Shown: positions 7,945 through 10,407 of the stretch, piece after piece | Position numbering within the stretch: position 1 is the first letter of the stretch | How the letters are laid out: each line of letters begins with the position of its first letter | DNA from: an uncultured Collinsella sp. | GTDB lineage: Bacteria; Actinomycetota; Coriobacteriia; Coriobacteriales; Coriobacteriaceae | Assembly (NCBI GenBank): GCA_934643435.1 | Contig: CAKUCJ010000024.1 | Span: 1 to 10,407 of the forward strand | Direction of reading: 5' to 3' | Length of the DNA stretch: 10,407 nt | The notes under the pieces: model-generated | What the model was told of the DNA's origin: nothing | Database searches by the model: none | The model's input: the letters and a program-made list of their open reading frames with translations, nothing else | Position numbers and translations under genes: made by a program

Positions 7945-7949
7945 GAATG

Positions 7950-7956
7950 CTCCCTT
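7950..7956 (-). promoter_or_regulatory. Ribosome binding site deciding the ssnA start
   Basis: Minus-strand AAGGGAG is followed by 5 nt and ATG at 7944-7942. The two in-frame ATGs further upstream (7965 and 7962) would place this motif inside the coding region, and neither has a comparable purine-rich sequence in front. Confidence 0.75.
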
Positions 7957-8001
7957 CAACATCAAAGGCGGGGTTTGACACCTCTGACATAGTGGAAGTG
8001 C

Positions 8002-8088
8002 GAAGCGCCGGCCTGCACCGGAAACGGGCCCTCTCCCGTCAACGCTTCACCAAAGGGACAAGCCCTTTGAAGTGCGGCTTGACGCCGC
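8002..8088 (-). other. Candidate structured RNA leader upstream of ssnA
   Basis: GAAGCG (8002-8007) pairs with CGCTTC (8043-8048) and encloses two hairpins: CCGG 8008-8011/8018-8021 and ACGGG/CCCGT 8024-8028/8035-8039, both with 6-nt loops. This forms a possible three-way junction. Next to it CAAAGGG/CCCTTTG (8051-8057/8063-8069) makes a 7-bp stem that can extend by CTTC/GAAG (8045-8048/8069-8072), competing with the junction's closing stem. A further stem GCGGC/GCCGC lies at 8074-8078/8084-8088. On the minus strand all of this precedes the ssnA ribosome binding site by 45 nt or more. It matches no riboswitch class I recognise; the folds were paired by eye. Confidence 0.35.
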
Positions 8089-8092
8089 GTGA

Positions 8093-8124
8093 CGTCGGCG
8101 GACGAGGCGATACGTCCGCCGACG
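8093..8124 (-). other. Perfect 12-bp hairpin after the permease gene
   Basis: Arms 8093-8104 and 8113-8124 (CGTCGGCGGACG / CGTCCGCCGACG) are perfectly complementary around an 8-nt loop, 16 nt after the permease stop codon. There is no U-tract on the minus strand. It could attenuate transcription between permease and ssnA or stabilise the permease mRNA. Of the three large hairpins downstream of genes in this operon, it is one of two with fully perfect stems. Confidence 0.6.
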
Positions 8125-8140
8125 AGTAGCACCGAATTGG

Positions 8141-9535
8141 TTACTTCTTGCTCTCGGGCAAGACCAGATCCACGGCGGCGTCCTTGGCGGCATCGATGTG
8201 CTGAGCCACGACCGGCGTCTGCGGAAGGATCAAGTTAAGCACGATGGCCATGATGGCGGTGGGGGTCACGGCGTTGGAGCCAATGACGGTAGACACCCAG
8301 GCGGGCATGCCCTCGCCGGCGAGGCAGCCGCTGGCCATCCAGATGCCCAGGCCAAAGACGACCGAGGTACCGACGATGGTGGTGGTGCGCTGCGTGAGGC
8401 CCTCGCGGGTGAACATGCGCACACCATTCATGGTGATGGTGCCAAAGACGCCGACGGTAGCGCCGCCGATGACGGGCTGCGGGATTGCGGAGAGCACGGC
8501 AGAGAGCTGCGGGAACAGACCGGCGATGGCAAAGACGGCCGCGATGATCACAAAGACCCACTTGTTGACGACCTTGTTGGAGCAGATGATGCCCACGTTC
8601 TGGCCAAGGGCGCTCGTGGGAAGGCCGCCGAGGAAGCCGCCGACCATAGAGGTGAGGCCCTGGGAGACGATGGCGCCGGAGAGCTCGCGCTCGGTCGGCA
8701 TACGGTCGATGGAGCCCAGGCAGGCTGCGGACACATCGCCGATAACCTGGATGGCGACCATGGGGAACACGACGGCGAGGGTAATGCAGACCTCGGGATC
8801 AAACTCGAGCGCATAGGGCATGAGCTTGGGAAGGGCGAAGACCTGGGCGGTGGCGACGCTGGAGAAGTCGATCATGCCGAAGGGGATTGAGACGATCATG
8901 CCGACGATCATGCCAAAGAACACGGAACCCAGCTTGAGCGTGCCCTTGCCAAAGTTGGCGAGCGCAAAGACCACGGCGAAGGTGATCAGAGCGACGCACC
9001 AGGCCTGCGGGGTGCCCCACAGCGGCGTACCCATGCCACCGGCCATGTACTTGACGGCCGTGGGATAGAGCGAAACGCCAATGGAGAAGATGACCGTACC
9101 GGTCACGACGGGCGGGAACAGCCATTTGATCTTGCTGTAAGCCAGACCAAAGAGGACCGCGACGGCGCCGCCGACGATCTCGCCGCCCAGCAGCGCACCA
9201 AAGCTAAAGCCCGAGGCGCCCATGGCCTGCAGGGCCGGGAGGAACGCGAAAGAAACGCCCATGACGATGGGCAGGCCGCCGCCAATGCGACGGAAAGGAG
9301 CGAAGGCCTGAAGGGCCGTATCGATTGCCGAAAGAATAAGGGCGACCTGAATGATGTCGGTGCTCTGCTGGCTATCGAAGCCATAGACACCGGCGATGAT
9401 AACTGCCGGGGTAATAATGCCGGCAAACGATGCCAGCACGTGCTGAAGAGCACACGGGATCATTTCCTGTACAGGGGGCTTGCCTTCACGAGTAAACAGG
9501 GCTTCAGTGCCGTTCGTTACCGTCTCCTGGGCCAT
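8141..9535 (-). CDS. NCS2-family purine (xanthine/urate-type) permease
   Basis: A 464-residue integral membrane transporter of the nucleobase-cation symporter-2 (uracil/xanthine permease) family, with many hydrophobic segments consistent with the usual 14 helices. Family marks: the QH motif at Q31-H32 in helix 1, a helix-8 segment IGDVSA with D267, and the substrate-binding QNxG motif at Q312-G315 after GGLPTSALG. Aligned by eye with E. coli XanQ, H31, D276, Q324 and N325 are conserved here (H32, D267, Q312, N313), but the two key carboxylates E272 and D304 appear as Q263 and Q292. The substrate is therefore uncertain; the neighbours suggest xanthine, urate or a related purine. It is the first gene of the minus-strand run and would be transcribed divergently from the regulator. 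The start follows a weak GGTGG 4 nt upstream of ATG, with GAGG further out. Confidence 0.87.
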   Translation of the reverse strand: MAQETVTNGTEALFTREGKPPVQEMIPCALQHVLASFAGIITPAVIIAGVYGFDSQQSTDIIQVALILSAIDTALQAFAPFRRIGGGLPIVMGVSFAFLPALQAMGASGFSFGALLGGEIVGGAVAVLFGLAYSKIKWLFPPVVTGTVIFSIGVSLYPTAVKYMAGGMGTPLWGTPQAWCVALITFAVVFALANFGKGTLKLGSVFFGMIVGMIVSIPFGMIDFSSVATAQVFALPKLMPYALEFDPEVCITLAVVFPMVAIQVIGDVSAACLGSIDRMPTERELSGAIVSQGLTSMVGGFLGGLPTSALGQNVGIICSNKVVNKWVFVIIAAVFAIAGLFPQLSAVLSAIPQPVIGGATVGVFGTITMNGVRMFTREGLTQRTTTIVGTSVVFGLGIWMASGCLAGEGMPAWVSTVIGSNAVTPTAIMAIVLNLILPQTPVVAQHIDAAKDAAVDLVLPESKK

Positions 9536-9570
9536 TTGACCACCAATCCTCGAAATAGAATTTTCGCATC

Positions 9571-9580
9571 TAGACGTCTA
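9571..9580. promoter_or_regulatory. 10-bp palindrome TAGACGTCTA, possible operator
   Basis: TAGACGTCTA is a perfect palindrome 35 nt upstream of the permease ATG. An outer inverted repeat AAATAGA/TCTATTT (9553-9559/9577-9583) overlaps it. It lies in the predicted permease 5' untranslated region, downstream of the candidate promoter, where a repressor could block elongation. No known regulator motif is matched. Confidence 0.3.
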
Positions 9581-9621
9581 TTTTGACGCAGTGCGTGGTT
9601 GAGGTTGTGCCTTCGTTTCAT

Positions 9622-9650
9622 ATCGTATTAAAGATTTTTCTTATACTCAA
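9622..9650 (-). promoter_or_regulatory. Candidate sigma-70 promoter for the permease operon
   Basis: On the minus strand, TTGAGT (plus 9645-9650) and TACGAT (plus 9622-9627) are separated by exactly 17 nt. Each matches the consensus at four of six positions. The predicted transcript would start near 9615 and have a leader of about 80 nt before the permease ATG. The AT-rich setting supports it, but AT-rich DNA also gives chance matches. Confidence 0.45.
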
Positions 9651-9851
9651 TAATAATTTTTTGTTATCAGACTATTCTTCAGGTGGAATAAAGCATTTTC
9701 GCAGGTCAGAAACGTGCTTGCTCTGAGTAGCATCTTACATTTCTTTTGGTCGACCGTTTACCGCCAAATTCCTACCGTTCGTCTGCATTACGTCGTGTAC
9801 CTGCGGATATACGGAATGATAAGCGCCGTGTTACCATGAGAAAAAATTGTT

Positions 9852-9890
9852 ATGAACGCCTTCGATAGAATCCAAAGGAGTTGCCCGTGA
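9852..9890 (+). CDS. Possible 12-codon upstream ORF overlapping the regulator start
   Basis: ATG at 9852 opens a 12-residue frame (MNAFDRIQRSCP) whose TGA overlaps the regulator's GTG start as GTGA. Stop-start overlap is typical of translational coupling, and the regulator's Shine-Dalgarno lies inside this frame. However, no good Shine-Dalgarno precedes the ATG, and a frame this short can occur by chance. Treat it as a hypothesis. Confidence 0.2.
   Translation: MNAFDRIQRSCP
9874..9880 (+). promoter_or_regulatory. Ribosome binding site for the GTG-started regulator
   Basis: AAAGGAG is followed by 6 nt and GTG at 9887. An in-frame stop (TAG at 9866-9868) rules out a start further upstream except TTG 9881, which is too close to the motif. 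This fixes the GTG start. Confidence 0.8.
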
Positions 9891-10407
9891 ACGAGACCGT
9901 ACGTCGCTTTTTGCCGATGGTCGATTTCTTGGAGCAGATACTCGGCAAGAACAGCGAGATTGTCCTGCACGATTTCTCGGACATCGACCATGCCATCATC
10001 GATATCCGCAACGGCATCGTAAGCGGCCGTAAGGTCGGCGGTCCCGCAACGGACCTAGCGCTCAAGATTATGCACGACCCCAAGTATCGCGACCTGCCGT
10101 TTATTACGGGCTACGAGGGCCGCGGCGCCGGCGGCAAGACGCTGGAGTCCGCGACGTTCTTTATCCGCGAGAACGACGAGATCGTCGGCATGCTCTGCGT
10201 CAACACCGATCTTTCGACCGTGCGCAACATCAACGCCATGGCGCAGCAGCTCATGGCGTGCTTTGACGCCGCCCCGACGCGCACTGAACCCGCCCCCATC
10301 GAGGTCGAGAGCTTGTCGGAGTCCACGCAGGAGCTCATCGACCGCAGCATTGCCGAGTTGCTGACCGCGCGCGGGCTGGATACGGCATCGCTTGGCCAGA
10401 GCGACCG
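9887..10407 (+). CDS. YheO/DauR-family transcriptional regulator, 3' end cut by window
   Basis: The first 173 codons of a regulator of the YheO-like PAS family. Residues 5-125 form the YheO-type PAS domain: EIVLHDFS at 24-31, NGIVSGRKVGGPATDLAL at 42-59, and ESATFFIRENDEIVGMLCVN near 87-106, all typical of the family. A linker rich in Pro and Glu (130-142) leads into a helical segment (QELIDRSIAEL, 148-158) that normally precedes the C-terminal helix-turn-helix, which lies past the right edge. Members of this family (E. coli YheO; DauR of Pseudomonas, which controls D-arginine use) are ligand-sensing regulators. Divergent placement suggests control of the purine operon in response to a purine or breakdown product (inference). 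It starts at GTG with a strong Shine-Dalgarno. Earlier identification in the database as a 'PAS domain-containing protein' is likely. Confidence 0.85.
   Translation, partial: MNETVRRFLPMVDFLEQILGKNSEIVLHDFSDIDHAIIDIRNGIVSGRKVGGPATDLALKIMHDPKYRDLPFITGYEGRGAGGKTLESATFFIRENDEIVGMLCVNTDLSTVRNINAMAQQLMACFDAAPTRTEPAPIEVESLSESTQELIDRSIAELLTARGLDTASLGQSD

Larger units (their letters stand above)
9536..9886. other. AT-rich divergent intergenic region
   Basis: These 351 nt separate the permease and regulator starts and are clearly more AT-rich than the flanking genes, most of all at 9600-9700. They hold the candidate permease promoter (9622-9650), a palindrome (9571-9580), a TATTC/GAATA inverted repeat (9673-9677/9686-9690) about 66 nt upstream of the predicted start of transcription, another pair TCAGA/TCTGA (9706-9710/9722-9726), and an 8-nt palindrome GGTCGACC (9748-9755). 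I find no convincing -35/-10 pair for the regulator; TATACG at 9808 and TGATAA at 9817 are weak -10 candidates. No tRNA or known riboswitch pattern was recognised. Short open frames on the minus strand at 9788-10083 are not genes. Confidence 0.6.

Noticed and set aside
7945..7965. An ssnA start at 7965 or 7962
   Set aside because: The Shine-Dalgarno AAGGGAG (7950-7956) would lie inside the coding region, and the extra seven residues precede the usual N-terminus of the family.
6754..7992. A 412-codon open frame on the plus strand
   Set aside because: Antisense to ssnA; same biased composition. The minus-strand frame holds all metal-binding residues of the amidohydrolase.
9536..9886. A purine or xanthine riboswitch before the permease
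   Set aside because: The predicted leader lacks the conserved junction and loop sequences of known purine-sensing RNAs, and no three-helix fold of that type could be drawn near 9536-9615.
9788..10083. Short minus-strand frames across the regulator start
   Set aside because: They overlap the promoter region and the well-supported PAS-domain gene, and their products show no recognisable features.

Overview
The window looks like a high-GC, Gram-positive gut anaerobe, most likely a Coriobacteriia member such as Collinsella. That placement is inferred from overall GC, codon choice and gene content; there is no rRNA or other marker to prove it. It holds one coherent locus for uptake and anaerobic breakdown of purines. 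Five genes lie on the minus strand and one divergent regulator on the plus strand, cut off by the right edge.

Read in the direction of transcription (right to left), the minus-strand genes are: an NCS2-family purine permease (8141-9535); an SsnA-type amidohydrolase (6589-7944); a 999-residue YgfK-type flavin/iron-sulfur oxidoreductase, often labelled 'putative selenate reductase' (3441-6440); a small polyferredoxin with four [4Fe-4S] motifs that resembles the cytoplasmic part of RnfB (2951-3430); and a selenium-dependent-xanthine-dehydrogenase-type molybdenum hydroxylase that carries its two [2Fe-2S] clusters but no flavin domain (161-2938). The last three are nearly contiguous (10 and 12 nt gaps) and probably form one electron-transfer unit. 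The gaps on either side of ssnA (196 and 148 nt) are full of GC-rich inverted repeats. A U-tract terminator at 57-91 ends the run.

The plus-strand gene (9887 to the right edge) encodes a YheO/DauR-type regulator: a YheO-like PAS domain, with the expected C-terminal helix-turn-helix beyond the window. It is separated from the permease by a 351-nt AT-rich region containing a plausible sigma-70 promoter for the permease side. The layout suggests a purine- or metabolite-sensing regulator next to the genes it controls.

Working model (inference): the permease imports xanthine, urate or a related purine; SsnA deaminates or hydrolyses an amino-purine or ring intermediate; the Mo hydroxylase oxidises or reduces the purine; and the RnfB-like protein moves electrons between the hydroxylase and YgfK, whose parts match dihydropyrimidine dehydrogenase in a permuted order. 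Genes for the later ring-opening steps (ygeW/ygeX/ygeY/hyuA/arcC type) and for maturing the selenium-containing cofactor are not in the window.
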